A stretch of DNA of 12,761 bases from Candidatus Dadabacteria bacterium. GTDB taxonomy: Bacteria > Desulfobacterota_D > UBA1144 > Nemesobacterales > CSP1-2. The position numbers and the translations under genes were made by a program. The notes beneath the pieces were generated by a model that was not told where the DNA came from, made no database searches, and saw nothing but the letters and a program-made list of their open reading frames with translations. Shown in pieces: positions 1 through 7,593 of this stretch. Position 1 is the first letter of the stretch. Every line of letters starts with the position of its first letter. The stretch covers positions 1 to 12,761 of the forward strand of contig JAKEHC010000060.1 of the NCBI GenBank assembly GCA_022615255.1, written 5' to 3'.

Positions 1-15
1 AATTTATCTATAAAC

Positions 16-66
16 CTAAAATTCTAAAAAGCGGATATATATATAAGCCGGATTTTAGAATTTTAG
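16..66. repeat. AT-rich inverted repeat (14-bp perfect arms)
   Basis: The left arm CTAAAATTCTAAAA (16-29) is the exact reverse complement of TTTTAGAATTTTAG (53-66). A further CGG/CCG pairing lies inside (32-34 with 48-50) around an alternating AT loop. It lies just before a truncated transposase reading frame. It may be a mobile-element end, a small MITE-like insertion or a weak transcript hairpin. There is no GC-rich stem with a U-tract, so a standard terminator is unlikely. Confidence 0.55.
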
Positions 67-82
67 AAAATGAGGGTTCTGA

Positions 83-292
83 AATAGGATTGATCATGAC
101 AGGGGATTTATCAAAGAGGGTAGGAATCATATAAATGGGATAGAGAACTTCTGGGGGTATGCCAAGACGAGGTTAAAGAGGTATTATGGGATAAGCAGGA
201 GGTATTATTATTTATACTTAAAAGAGATGGAGTTCAAGTTTAACGACAGGAATAGGGATCTGAGGCGTATTATCAGGGAGATTCTCAAATAA
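83..292 (+). pseudogene. IS1595/ISXO2-type transposase, C-terminal remnant
   Basis: The frame is open from 83, after a stop codon at 80-82, to the TAA at 290-292, with no plausible start codon. From 125 it reads NHINGIENFWGYAKTRL and continues with a Tyr-rich segment, then LYLKEMEFKFNDRN. This HINGIE.FW...K.RL...G....LYLKE.EFRFN pattern is, from memory, the conserved end of IS1595-family (ISXO2-like, DDE) transposases, including the late catalytic Glu region. The preceding 14 codons (NRIDHDRGFIKEGR) are less clearly part of the family. The N-terminal zinc-binding part and the first catalytic Asp residues are absent, so this is a dead fragment. The break lies close to the inverted repeat at 16-66, which may mark the disruption. 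Confidence 0.8.
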
Positions 293-414
293 AGTTAATC
301 GTGTTCTAGACAAGCTCCTTATTCTTTATTCATTTAACAAAACTTTACCAGTTAAAAGCTACCAAAATCGAGGCTGTTGACATATAAGGGTGATTTTTTA
401 ATGATTGACGAAAG

Positions 415-431
415 ATGACATCAAGAGTCAT
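415..431. promoter_or_regulatory. Operator-like dyad upstream of the lipoprotein gene
   Basis: ATGAC (415-419) and GTCAT (427-431) form an inverted repeat with a 7-nt centre. It ends 5 bp before the -35 box of the promoter at 437-465, a usual place for an activator or repressor site. No regulator can be named, and a 5-bp dyad can arise by chance. Confidence 0.25.
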
Positions 432-436
432 GTTTG

Positions 437-465
437 TTGACAAATCATCACGACTATAGTATAAA
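437..465 (+). promoter_or_regulatory. Near-consensus sigma70 promoter for the lipoprotein gene
   Basis: A perfect -35 TTGACA (437-442), a 17-nt spacer and the -10 box TATAAA (460-465) form the strongest promoter in the window. Transcription would start about 7 nt after the -10 box, at or next to the A of the ATG at 472, so the mRNA would have essentially no 5' leader. No Shine-Dalgarno sequence precedes the ATG. A second TTGACA at 377-382 lacks a well-spaced -10 box. Confidence 0.75.
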
Positions 466-471
466 AAAGCT

Positions 472-918
472 ATGAATAAAATGAAACTCGAAGATAAAAG
501 AAAAGAATCATTTTTAAAAGGTAATGAAAACGGATGTAAAAGCCGTTCTCGTAGCTTTTCTTTATTCCTTTCCGTTATAGGCTGTCTCCTTTTACTGGGT
601 TGTTCTGCGATGAAGGAAAACATGCTGGGAGAGCCTGCTAAGCCGCCTGTGACCGTTCCCCAGATTATTTTGATGAGCAGGGAGGGCGTTTCCCCGGATG
701 TAATCATTGCGAAAATGCAGGAGTCGGGGACTGTCTACCGGCTTAAAGCCGATCAACTGGCACAACTCAAGGAAGAGGGTGTTTCCGATGCTGTGATTGA
801 TTATATGCAACAGACCTACCTTAATGCGGTTCGCAGTGATCAAAGTCTTGAGGATTGGGATAACTGGACCCTTGCAGGCGATGGGTTCTGGTATGGCGGA
901 CCATGGTGGTGGTGGTAA
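472..918 (+). CDS. Putative lipoprotein with tryptophan-rich C-terminus
   Basis: A 148-residue protein of unknown function. A basic N-terminal region (K/R-rich, residues 3-27) is followed by a hydrophobic stretch (29-43) ending in the lipobox LLGC, with Cys44 as the expected lipidation site. This is a type II signal peptide with an unusually long N-region. Residues about 63-116 (IILMSREGVSPDVIIAKMQ... to DAVIDYMQQTY) form a helical repeat-like module. It has two halves, each with a G-V-S/D-pattern, as seen in many small proteobacterial lipoproteins. The last 14 residues are Gly/Trp-rich and end in PWWWW, a tail that could insert at a membrane interface. The start at 472 fits the promoter, whose predicted start site coincides with the ATG. 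An alternative is the ATG at 481. The next in-frame ATG (610) would remove the signal peptide. The upstream transposase scrap and the oppositely oriented dnaE suggest it is transcribed alone or with the DUF2103-like gene. Confidence 0.85.
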   Translation: MNKMKLEDKRKESFLKGNENGCKSRSRSFSLFLSVIGCLLLLGCSAMKENMLGEPAKPPVTVPQIILMSREGVSPDVIIAKMQESGTVYRLKADQLAQLKEEGVSDAVIDYMQQTYLNAVRSDQSLEDWDNWTLAGDGFWYGGPWWWW

Positions 919-995
919 ACCTGTCCTTATTCAATGCACTCCATGTCTAAATAAAAACCCTTCAAGCCAAAGGAACATATCAGGGTTCTTCCTTG

Positions 996-1010
996 TTGAA
1001 TATATTTCAA
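996..1010. promoter_or_regulatory. Perfect dyad overlapping a possible -10 box
   Basis: TTGAA (996-1000) and TTCAA (1006-1010) are perfect inverted arms around TATAT. The centre contains TATATT (1001-1006), a possible -10 box that ends 10 nt before the ATG at 1017. No convincing -35 box lies 16-18 nt upstream. It could be a regulated promoter or simply AT-rich sequence. Confidence 0.3.
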
Positions 1011-1016
1011 ACTTAG

Positions 1017-1298
1017 ATGAGGCACAGAAAGCATAAGATAAAGCGCCAGCACGGCATGATAAAAGGGCTAAAAGAATTCTTAGAAGCTAATATCTCTACA
1101 CTTGACTTCGTGGATGGGATCATTCCCGGTGAGATAAAAGTGGGAAGCGCTACCGGCGAGAACCTAATTGTGAGGTATAAGTACAGCACCGTAAGCGGTG
1201 CTAAGCTTATTGCGAGAAGCGGCTCGTCTATTCAGGAGGTGTTTGTTGTAACTAGGTTTCCAGAAAGACTTAAGGAAGTAATCGAAGAGTATGCATAA
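1017..1298 (+). CDS. Small DUF2103-like protein
   Basis: A 93-residue basic protein without signal peptide or membrane segment, so probably cytoplasmic. The pattern is a Lys/His/Arg-rich N-terminus (residues 1-13), an IKGL helix, a central VDGIIPGEI segment (32-40), and a C-terminal block GAKLIARSGSSIQEVFVVT (61-79). This resembles what I remember of DUF2103, described as predicted metal-binding proteins in cyanobacteria and archaea (GxKLxARxGxxVQEVFVxT). The assignment is from memory and the function is unknown. No Cys is present, so any metal site would need His residues (3, 6 and 12). The start at 1017 keeps the basic N-terminus. An internal Met14 (1056) is the alternative. Neither has a clear ribosome binding site. 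The gene follows the lipoprotein gene by 98 bp and converges on dnaE, leaving 83 bp between the two stop codons. Confidence 0.75.
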   Translation: MRHRKHKIKRQHGMIKGLKEFLEANISTLDFVDGIIPGEIKVGSATGENLIVRYKYSTVSGAKLIARSGSSIQEVFVVTRFPERLKEVIEEYA

Positions 1299-1381
1299 AT
1301 ACTTAATTAGTAAGTCCTTGCCAAGCTATAATCTAGGGAAAGCATGACAGATGGAGCAGAATGGAACTCATTACTCAATTT

Positions 1382-4300
1382 TCACCCAAACCTTAAAACC
1401 CCTTTTCCCAACAGCCTGCTTATTCCCTCAATAAACTCGTCCTGGAGATCAACGCCCCAGTCTCCTAGCTCCATTACAACCTCTCCAGAATCTCTCTCTA
1501 AGTGAAGATGAACAATGGATTTGCCGGGATGGGTTTCCAATATCTTTTTTAACCTTAGGAGGTTTTCTCTAGTTCCGTTCTCTTTTGCAATATTAATATG
1601 AATCGTTGAGCCATCTCTCATCTCGTTTATAGAGTATATACCATTTGCCCTGAGTCTTACCCTTTCTTCCAAGGGCTCTACAGTTCCTTTAACTATTATG
1701 GGTAGCGCTTTCTCCTCTAATATTGGTAGTGATTTCCTTAGGAGATCATTAAAAATCACCACCTCCACTGAGCCCTTCATATCCTCAAGAACTAGGGTTC
1801 CAAAAATGCTTGAGCCGTTTTTAGTGTGTTTTACGTTTAAAGAACGAACTACACCCGCTATTAACACATCACGCCTTTCCCTGATTTCAGTCAGTAGTTC
1901 GGTATCCGTGTTTGTGTACCTTTTTATCTCACTCAGGTATTTCGCAATAGGATGGTTAGTAACAAAAAACCCAAGTACATCCATCTCCGCCTTCAGTCTT
2001 TCATTTTCATTCCACTCTACAACATCTGGAAGATCGGGTGGCGAAATAGAATCATTCAAGGTAAAGAGGGCATTTTGTCTTTCTGGTGAGCCTTTCTGTT
2101 TGGCTGATGCATACATTAGAAGACTCTCAAGGACTCCTATGAGCTGTGTTCTGGTGGCTCCAAGGGAATCAAAAGCCCCACTCTTAATCAGGCTCTCAAA
2201 GGTTCGTCTGTTTATCCTTTTTGAATCTACCCTTTCGCAGAAATCAAATACGGATTTAAATCCCCCCCCTTCCTCCCTTGCCTTCATAATCGCCTCCACC
2301 GCTCCGTCACCTATGTTCTTTATGGCAGAAAAACCAAACCTGATTTTACCATCTATTGCTGTAAATCCAGCCATACTTTCATTCACATCCGGAGGGAGCA
2401 CCTCTATTGCCATATCTTTGCATTCCGCTATGCTTGCTATTACTTTATCCGCGTTGCCAGCTTCTTGAGAAAGAAGCGCCGCCATAAATTCTGCTGGATA
2501 GTGAGCCTTGAGGTATGCAGTTTGATAGGTTATAAGTGCATATGCCGCGCTGTGACTTTTATTAAACGAATACTCGGCAAATTTTTCCATGGCGTCGAAT
2601 ATCTCTTCTGCCTTCTTTTTGCTAATCCCCTTTTTCTTTGCTCCATCAAGAAACCTCTCCCGCTGTGCCTTCATCTCTTCCGGTTTTTTCTTTCCCATAG
2701 CGCGCCTGAGAAGGTCTGCTTCTCCTAGGCTATAGTCAGCAAGCACGCTTGCTGTCTTCATAATCTGCTCTTGGTAAACAAAAAGGCCGTAGGTGTCCTC
2801 TAGAATTTCCTTAAGCGCGGGCAGCGGATATTCAATCTTTCTCTGGCCATGTTTTCGTTTTATAAACTCATCCACCATCCCGCTATCGAGCGGACCAGGA
2901 CGATAAAGAGCAAGCACAGCAATTATATCCTCAAGGCTCGAAGGTTGAAGCCCCTTGAGAAGATCTTTCATCCCAGAGGATTCAATCTGAAACACCCCCC
3001 TAGTACGACCACTAGACAGTAGCTTGTATACATCTGGGTCATTAAGCGGGATCCTTTTTAAATCAAACTCTAAATCCTCATCTTTTGATGAGGCTTCTCT
3101 AAGAGACTCCTGCATGTTAGGTCGGGATTTAGAAGACTGGCTCTCGCGAATAAATTTTAAAGCCTTGTCCATAACCGTGAGTGTCTTTAAACCAAGAAAA
3201 TCAAATTTTACAAACCCTAGGTCCTCTATAGAGTTCATATCAAATTGAGTTACTATTTCATCTTTTGACCCTTTATACAAAGGTATATTATCAGCAAGCG
3301 GCTCGTTTGAAATCACTATTCCTGCCGCGTGGGTAGAGGAGTGCCTCACCATATTCTCTAAGGGCCTGGCTATCTCTATCAGCTCCCTCAAATTCGGCGA
3401 TTTCTCTATTAGTTGCTTTAGCTGAGGGATTTGTGTCAATGATTCGTCTATACTAAACACCTTTCCCCTGAATGTTGGTATAAGTTTTGTAACCCGGTCA
3501 ACATCCGCGTATGGTATTCCAAGCACCCTTCCTACATCTTTCACTACTGCCTTTGCAGACATCGTCCCGAATGTTCCTATCTGCGCAACCTTATCCGCTC
3601 CGTATTTATCCGTGACGTATTTTATTACCTCGTCTCTTCTCTCTGCGCAGAAGTCAACATCAATGTCTGGCATGCTAATACGCTCAGGGTTTAAAAACCT
3701 TTCAAAAAGAAGATTGTACTGTATAGGGTCAAGTTCTGTAATCCCCAGCGAGTATGCAACAAGGCTTCCAGCCGCGCTGCCCCTTCCCGGTCCCACAGGG
3801 ATTCCTCTGTCCTTAGCAAAGTTTATGAAATCTGAGACAACTAAAAAATATCCGGAAAAACCCATACGCTTAACTGTTTCGATCTCGTTCTCTAGCCTTT
3901 CTCTATATAGATCTGCCTTTTCACCTGAGATCCCATTTTCCTTTATCCTTTCTTCAAGCCTCTCCCGCGCAAGAATAGACATATGCTCATCCAACGCCTT
4001 TCCATCCTGAAGCTCGAAAACCGGTAGTTTGTAGCCGTTTGTTTTAAATTCAAAATTGCATCTTTCAGAAATCTCAAGCGTACGCTCTATTTCCTCCGGA
4101 AAGTCCTTAAGGCACCCCATCATCTCTCTATGGGATTTAAGGAAATATTCATCCCCCTTGAATTTAAACCGCTTTTCCTCCATTACGGTTGTTCCTGTCT
4201 GAATACATAGGAGAATATCGTGCGGCTTTGAGTCCTCACGTTTTAAATAATGACAGTCATTTGTTGCTACAACCTTAATACCAAGCCTATTTCCAATATC

Positions 4301-4867
4301 CTTGATCTTTTTATTTACAGATTCCTGCTCCGGTAGTCTATTTGCCTGAATCTCGAGATAGTATCTATCACCAAACATCTCCTTATATCTTGCCGCTGTT
4401 CGCAAGGCGCCTTGTGCGTCGTTGCCAAGAAGATATTTGCAAAATTCACCGTTTAGACAGCCGGAGAGCACTATAATACCCTCACGATGAGTATTTAAGA
4501 GTTCATAGTCTATTCTAGGTCTTCTATAGAACCCCTCAAAGTAGGCTTTTGTAAGCATCTTGGAGAGGTTCTTATAACCCTCCTGATTCATAGAAAGAAG
4601 AATTAGATGATGGTTTTTATCCTCTGGGGATTTGTCATGTCTTGATGAGGGGGCGATATAAACCTCACATCCGATTATAGGCTTTATTCCTGCTTTCTTA
4701 GCTTCTTTATAAAAATCTACAGCGCCAAAAATGTTTCCATGATCAGTAAGTGCGACGGCTGTCATGCCGTATTCCTTTGCCTTGAGAAAAAGTTCATCAA
4801 ACTTTATTGCGCCGTCAAGGAGTGAATACTGGGAATGGAGATGAAGGTGAACAAAATCTTTTTCCAT
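1382..4867 (-). CDS. dnaE: DNA polymerase III alpha subunit (DnaE1)
   Basis: Catalytic subunit of the chromosomal replicase, adding dNTPs at the fork. The product is 1161 residues, close to the 1160 of the E. coli protein, and complete. It opens with a PHP domain (HLHLH at 7-11, TDHGN at 41-45, GCEVY at 66-70, NDCHY at 203-207). The C-family polymerase core follows. The catalytic acidic residues are in PDIDVDF (Asp401, Asp403) and FDFLGL (Asp556). Other conserved blocks are GRGSAAGS (361-368), the STHAAGIVIS segment and YRPGPLDSGM. A helix-hairpin-helix (about 884-903, INRRTFESLIKSGAFDSLG) and an OB fold (about 1001-1040) come next, then a poorly conserved C-terminal domain for tau binding. 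I chose the ATG at 4867 because family members start within a few residues of the PHP motif. An upstream in-frame ATG at 4903 adds 12 residues that lie within the likely promoter. The gene has no neighbour on its strand. Confidence 0.97.
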   Translation of the reverse strand: MEKDFVHLHLHSQYSLLDGAIKFDELFLKAKEYGMTAVALTDHGNIFGAVDFYKEAKKAGIKPIIGCEVYIAPSSRHDKSPEDKNHHLILLSMNQEGYKNLSKMLTKAYFEGFYRRPRIDYELLNTHREGIIVLSGCLNGEFCKYLLGNDAQGALRTAARYKEMFGDRYYLEIQANRLPEQESVNKKIKDIGNRLGIKVVATNDCHYLKREDSKPHDILLCIQTGTTVMEEKRFKFKGDEYFLKSHREMMGCLKDFPEEIERTLEISERCNFEFKTNGYKLPVFELQDGKALDEHMSILARERLEERIKENGISGEKADLYRERLENEIETVKRMGFSGYFLVVSDFINFAKDRGIPVGPGRGSAAGSLVAYSLGITELDPIQYNLLFERFLNPERISMPDIDVDFCAERRDEVIKYVTDKYGADKVAQIGTFGTMSAKAVVKDVGRVLGIPYADVDRVTKLIPTFRGKVFSIDESLTQIPQLKQLIEKSPNLRELIEIARPLENMVRHSSTHAAGIVISNEPLADNIPLYKGSKDEIVTQFDMNSIEDLGFVKFDFLGLKTLTVMDKALKFIRESQSSKSRPNMQESLREASSKDEDLEFDLKRIPLNDPDVYKLLSSGRTRGVFQIESSGMKDLLKGLQPSSLEDIIAVLALYRPGPLDSGMVDEFIKRKHGQRKIEYPLPALKEILEDTYGLFVYQEQIMKTASVLADYSLGEADLLRRAMGKKKPEEMKAQRERFLDGAKKKGISKKKAEEIFDAMEKFAEYSFNKSHSAAYALITYQTAYLKAHYPAEFMAALLSQEAGNADKVIASIAECKDMAIEVLPPDVNESMAGFTAIDGKIRFGFSAIKNIGDGAVEAIMKAREEGGGFKSVFDFCERVDSKRINRRTFESLIKSGAFDSLGATRTQLIGVLESLLMYASAKQKGSPERQNALFTLNDSISPPDLPDVVEWNENERLKAEMDVLGFFVTNHPIAKYLSEIKRYTNTDTELLTEIRERRDVLIAGVVRSLNVKHTKNGSSIFGTLVLEDMKGSVEVVIFNDLLRKSLPILEEKALPIIVKGTVEPLEERVRLRANGIYSINEMRDGSTIHINIAKENGTRENLLRLKKILETHPGKSIVHLHLERDSGEVVMELGDWGVDLQDEFIEGISRLLGKGVLRFG

Positions 4868-4876
4868 CTTAGTCGT

Positions 4877-4907
4877 ATTATATAGCAGAAATTTTCTACA
4901 CACTCAA
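4877..4907 (-). promoter_or_regulatory. dnaE promoter, very short leader
   Basis: Read on the minus strand: -35 TTGAGT (4907-4902), a 17-nt spacer ending in TGC, then TATATAAT (4884-4877). TGC directly before TATATA gives an extended -10. The predicted start lies about 2-6 nt before the ATG at 4867, too short to hold a Shine-Dalgarno sequence, and none is seen. The promoter overlaps the upstream in-frame ATG (4903), which argues against that codon as the start. Confidence 0.6.
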
Positions 4908-4972
4908 GGCTTTTGTGCAAGATATGTGGAATTCATTGAACTTAGGCACAATAAGTTGGTTTTTTTAGATAG

Positions 4973-5094
4973 ATATAAAAACTTCTGCTGGCGGGATTAA
5001 CGTTACAGAGGGCTTTAGCCCTACACCTCCTATCTTATTTGAGCGATCTAAAGACCGCCAGTAACATTATCACCTTACAAAAAGGTTTTTATAT
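4973..5094. repeat. Nested inverted-repeat element (MITE- or REP-like) in the dnaE/kinase intergenic region
   Basis: Three nested dyads share one centre region. The outer arms are ATATAAAAAC (4973-4982) and GTTTTTATAT (5085-5094), perfect over 10 bp. The middle arms are CTGGCGG (4988-4994) and CCGCCAG (5055-5061). An inner hairpin, AGGGCT-TT-AGCCCT, lies at 5009-5022. On the minus strand the inner hairpin begins with GTAG (plus 5024-5021), the tetranucleotide typical of REP sequences. The outer ends fall in TATA sequence, which would allow a TA target duplication. It has no coding capacity. It could be a miniature transposable element, a REP-type unit or a structured RNA between the two divergent promoters. 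Confidence 0.5.
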
Positions 5095-5109
5095 ATTATA
5101 GGGTTTTCC

Positions 5110-5138
5110 TTGCTCTAATTAAGTGAGAGTGCTATAGT
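5110..5138 (+). promoter_or_regulatory. Candidate promoter of the histidine kinase-ftsY operon
   Basis: TTGCTC (5110-5115), a 17-nt spacer ending in TGC, and TATAGT (5133-5138) give an extended -10 promoter of the same style as that of dnaE. The expected start is near 5145, leaving a leader of about 19 nt without a Shine-Dalgarno sequence. An alternative -10 box, TAGAAT at 5144-5149, would give an even shorter leader. Confidence 0.45.
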
Positions 5139-5163
5139 TGAGGTAGAATAATATAGATAAGCT

Positions 5164-7593
5164 ATGAGGTTCCTATTTAAAGAAGAGTATGCTACCCAGC
5201 TAGCTCCTATAATAATAATTCCTCTTATTGCCTTTGCCATGGCAATAGGAATGATATCGTTTGTTAACGCTATAGGGTGGGTGGGAAAGCCGTTTCCAGG
5301 CTTTTTTTATTATAAGAATCTCGTCGTGTCATTCTACCAAAGAAGCACATGGATGGGGTGGGATAAGGGTCCAAGGGCATATGACCTAATCAAAGAGGTA
5401 GACGGGGTTAAGGTTAAAACCGCAAATGAATTTAGAGACGCCTTTAGTTCCGATAAATATAAAAAATCTATAACATATAGAGTATATAGAGACGGAAAAA
5501 CCCATAGCTTTATTCTTGATGTCAAGAGATTTTCGATAGGTGATTTTTTCTTTGCCTTTCTGCTGCCTTTCCTGTTGGGGATGTTTTTTCTACTAGCAGG
5601 CGGACTCGTTTACTTCGCTAAATCAAATAAGGCAACGCTCGTAAACTTCTTTATGTGCCTTCTTATTGCGCTTTCATACATGACGATGTTTGATTCAAAC
5701 ACAGCATACAAATTCTCTCAGTTCTGGCTCATATACCCCTTATTTGGCGCGATCTCGGCTCATCTTTTTCTTTTATTTCCTGAAGAGAGAGATCTTGTAA
5801 AGAGAAACCGTTGGATAAGATACCTTCCTTATATCCCCGCTCTTCTACTTATACTTCTCAGATACCTTAACGAGAATAATCCCTCGCTTTCCATCCTTTT
5901 TTCAAAGCTTTCTCTCCTATACATGGGAGGCATATTTGTGCTTGATTTAAGCCTTTTGATTGTGACTTACGCTAACACCAAAGAAGGTGTTATAAAACAG
6001 AGGGCAAAAATAGTTGCCTTCGGTCTTGTGATTGCGTCACTAATCCCCGTGACATGGAGCGCCCTTAATGCCCTCTGGCGACCAATCGTAGGGTTCGATT
6101 ATGCCATGGGGATCGCGATAGTATTCCCTGCGCTCGTAGGCTATGCAGCGACAAAAAGAAGGTTCTTTGACATAGACCTTGTAATAAAAAAGAGCGTAAG
6201 CTACGGGGCTCTAAGCGGGGCGCTCGTGATTCTTTATTTAATCATCGTCACAATTATAAGCCTACTTACGCAAACCCTTTTTCGACTCGACCGCTCTCCT
6301 ATAGAACCAGTTATATCAACGCTTGTTATAGTCGTGGCATTTGACCCTATAAGGAGGCATATCCAGCGCTTGATTGACAGGTTTTTCTATAGAGACCAGT
6401 ACAATCTTCAACAGGGTTTTTTAGAGCTAGGCCGTGAAATAGGAGGAGAGGCTTTTGACATTGATGAGGTCGGAGAGCTTTTAGTGAAAAGATTCCGAGA
6501 GCTCCTAAGACTCAACTCGGCATACCTATTCCTAAAAGAGGGTGTAGAAAGATTTACGCTTAAATATGGGAAACCAGAACCAAATGATTTAATCTCGATA
6601 AAGCTAAAGTCTGGTAAAACAGCGAGCCTGTTAAAAGGTCGCACGGTGGAGGTTGAGGAGACTATTTCAGACCTCGGAATTAACCCTGCTGAATCGGAGA
6701 AACTTAAATCACTTGGAGTGAGATTCCTAATACCGATTCATACAAAGAGTGGTGTTCTAGGGATTATCGCCCTAGGTGACAAGCTATCTAATCTACCCCT
6801 TTCAAAGGATGAAATAAGGCTACTTGAAATAGTTGCCCATCAGACTGCTATAAGCATTGAGAACCTATGGCTCTATGAAGAAAAATCCAGAGATGAAAGA
6901 CTTGCAACACTCGGACAGGTCGCGAGCATGATAATTCATGAGATAAAGAACCCCCTTGGTATTATTCGAGTATCCTCAGGCACACTCAGAAAGAAATTTG
7001 AGAAGTCAGACGACAGAGAAGGAGAGGAGCTAGCTACATTTATAGAGGAAGAGGTGCTCAGGATGGATTCAACAGTCAGGAAATTCCTCTCATATGTAAG
7101 GCCTCATGAGCCGAGTGTTGAATGGGTCAACATTAACGAGGTAATTAGAAAGGCTTTAAAAGCGCTTTCCCCTGAGCTCGAATCCCTTAAAATCGAGACG
7201 CGACTCCAATCTAACCTTGATGAGATAGAGGCTGATGCCGACCAGCTTTATCAAACGATTTTAAACCTTATCCTGAACGCTAAGGACGCAACACCATTAG
7301 GTGGGAGATTGATTATTAAGACAAATGAAAGGGACGGAATGTGTGATGTAGCCATTGCAGACACTGGCAAAGGTATTGAAAAGGGTGTTCTAGAGAGTAT
7401 ATTTAAACCATTCTATTCGGGGAAAAAGGGTGGTATCGGTCTAGGGCTTACTATAGCCCACCAGATAGTTGAGAACCACGGGGGGAAGATCAGGGTTAAA
7501 AGTACCAAAGGAAGAGGTACTGTATTTCTCATAACCCTTCCCAAGCGAAAGAAGGAGGCTAAGGAAAGATGGAAGAAGTCGTTTCTCTTTTGA
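5164..7593 (+). CDS. Polytopic sensor histidine kinase (PDZ-like, multi-TM, GAF, HisKA, HATPase)
   Basis: An 809-residue inner-membrane sensor kinase expected to autophosphorylate His592 and pass the phosphate to an unknown response regulator. Domains seen: a first membrane segment (about 13-36), a probable periplasmic PDZ-like domain (about 66-121, with IKEVDGVKVKTANEF), and roughly nine further hydrophobic segments (128-393). Then comes a juxtamembrane FDPIRR..QRLIDRFFYR segment (393-410), which I recall in ComP- and PrsK-type kinases. A GAF domain follows (about 425-570), then HisKA with H-E-I-K-N-P (592-597), N-box Asn705, G1 DTGKG (733-737), F-box FKPFYS (747-752) and G2 GGIGLGL (756-762). 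All catalytic boxes are intact. It has no receiver domain, and no regulator gene lies in the window. The final 25 bp overlap ftsY, so the two genes are likely co-translated. The input signal is unknown; the GAF and PDZ parts suggest ligand or peptide sensing. Confidence 0.9.
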   Translation: MRFLFKEEYATQLAPIIIIPLIAFAMAIGMISFVNAIGWVGKPFPGFFYYKNLVVSFYQRSTWMGWDKGPRAYDLIKEVDGVKVKTANEFRDAFSSDKYKKSITYRVYRDGKTHSFILDVKRFSIGDFFFAFLLPFLLGMFFLLAGGLVYFAKSNKATLVNFFMCLLIALSYMTMFDSNTAYKFSQFWLIYPLFGAISAHLFLLFPEERDLVKRNRWIRYLPYIPALLLILLRYLNENNPSLSILFSKLSLLYMGGIFVLDLSLLIVTYANTKEGVIKQRAKIVAFGLVIASLIPVTWSALNALWRPIVGFDYAMGIAIVFPALVGYAATKRRFFDIDLVIKKSVSYGALSGALVILYLIIVTIISLLTQTLFRLDRSPIEPVISTLVIVVAFDPIRRHIQRLIDRFFYRDQYNLQQGFLELGREIGGEAFDIDEVGELLVKRFRELLRLNSAYLFLKEGVERFTLKYGKPEPNDLISIKLKSGKTASLLKGRTVEVEETISDLGINPAESEKLKSLGVRFLIPIHTKSGVLGIIALGDKLSNLPLSKDEIRLLEIVAHQTAISIENLWLYEEKSRDERLATLGQVASMIIHEIKNPLGIIRVSSGTLRKKFEKSDDREGEELATFIEEEVLRMDSTVRKFLSYVRPHEPSVEWVNINEVIRKALKALSPELESLKIETRLQSNLDEIEADADQLYQTILNLILNAKDATPLGGRLIIKTNERDGMCDVAIADTGKGIEKGVLESIFKPFYSGKKGGIGLGLTIAHQIVENHGGKIRVKSTKGRGTVFLITLPKRKKEAKERWKKSFLF
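7552..7558 (+). promoter_or_regulatory. ftsY ribosome binding site inside the kinase gene
   Basis: AAGGAGG, a perfect anti-Shine-Dalgarno match, ends 10 nt before the ftsY ATG (7569) and lies within the last codons of the kinase gene. It supports that start and reinitiation by ribosomes finishing the kinase. Confidence 0.8.

Noticed and set aside
797..1036. Plus-strand frame overlapping the lipoprotein and DUF2103-like genes
   Set aside because: It overlaps the end of the lipoprotein gene in another frame. The translation shows no motif and the two flanking genes explain the region.
1327..1332. TATAAT between the DUF2103-like gene and the end of dnaE
   Set aside because: No -35 box at a suitable distance and no credible gene downstream; it points into the antisense of dnaE.
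1698..4010. Long plus-strand open frames opposite dnaE (1698-2468, 2465-2728, 3024-3248, 3612-4010)
   Set aside because: They are antisense shadows of the conserved dnaE coding sequence. Their translations are Ser/Leu-rich with no family pattern and they have no start signals.
4868..4903. Twelve-residue N-terminal extension of DnaE from an ATG at 4903
   Set aside because: The extension lies in the promoter with its -10 box at 4884-4877, and DnaE proteins start within a few residues of the PHP motif.
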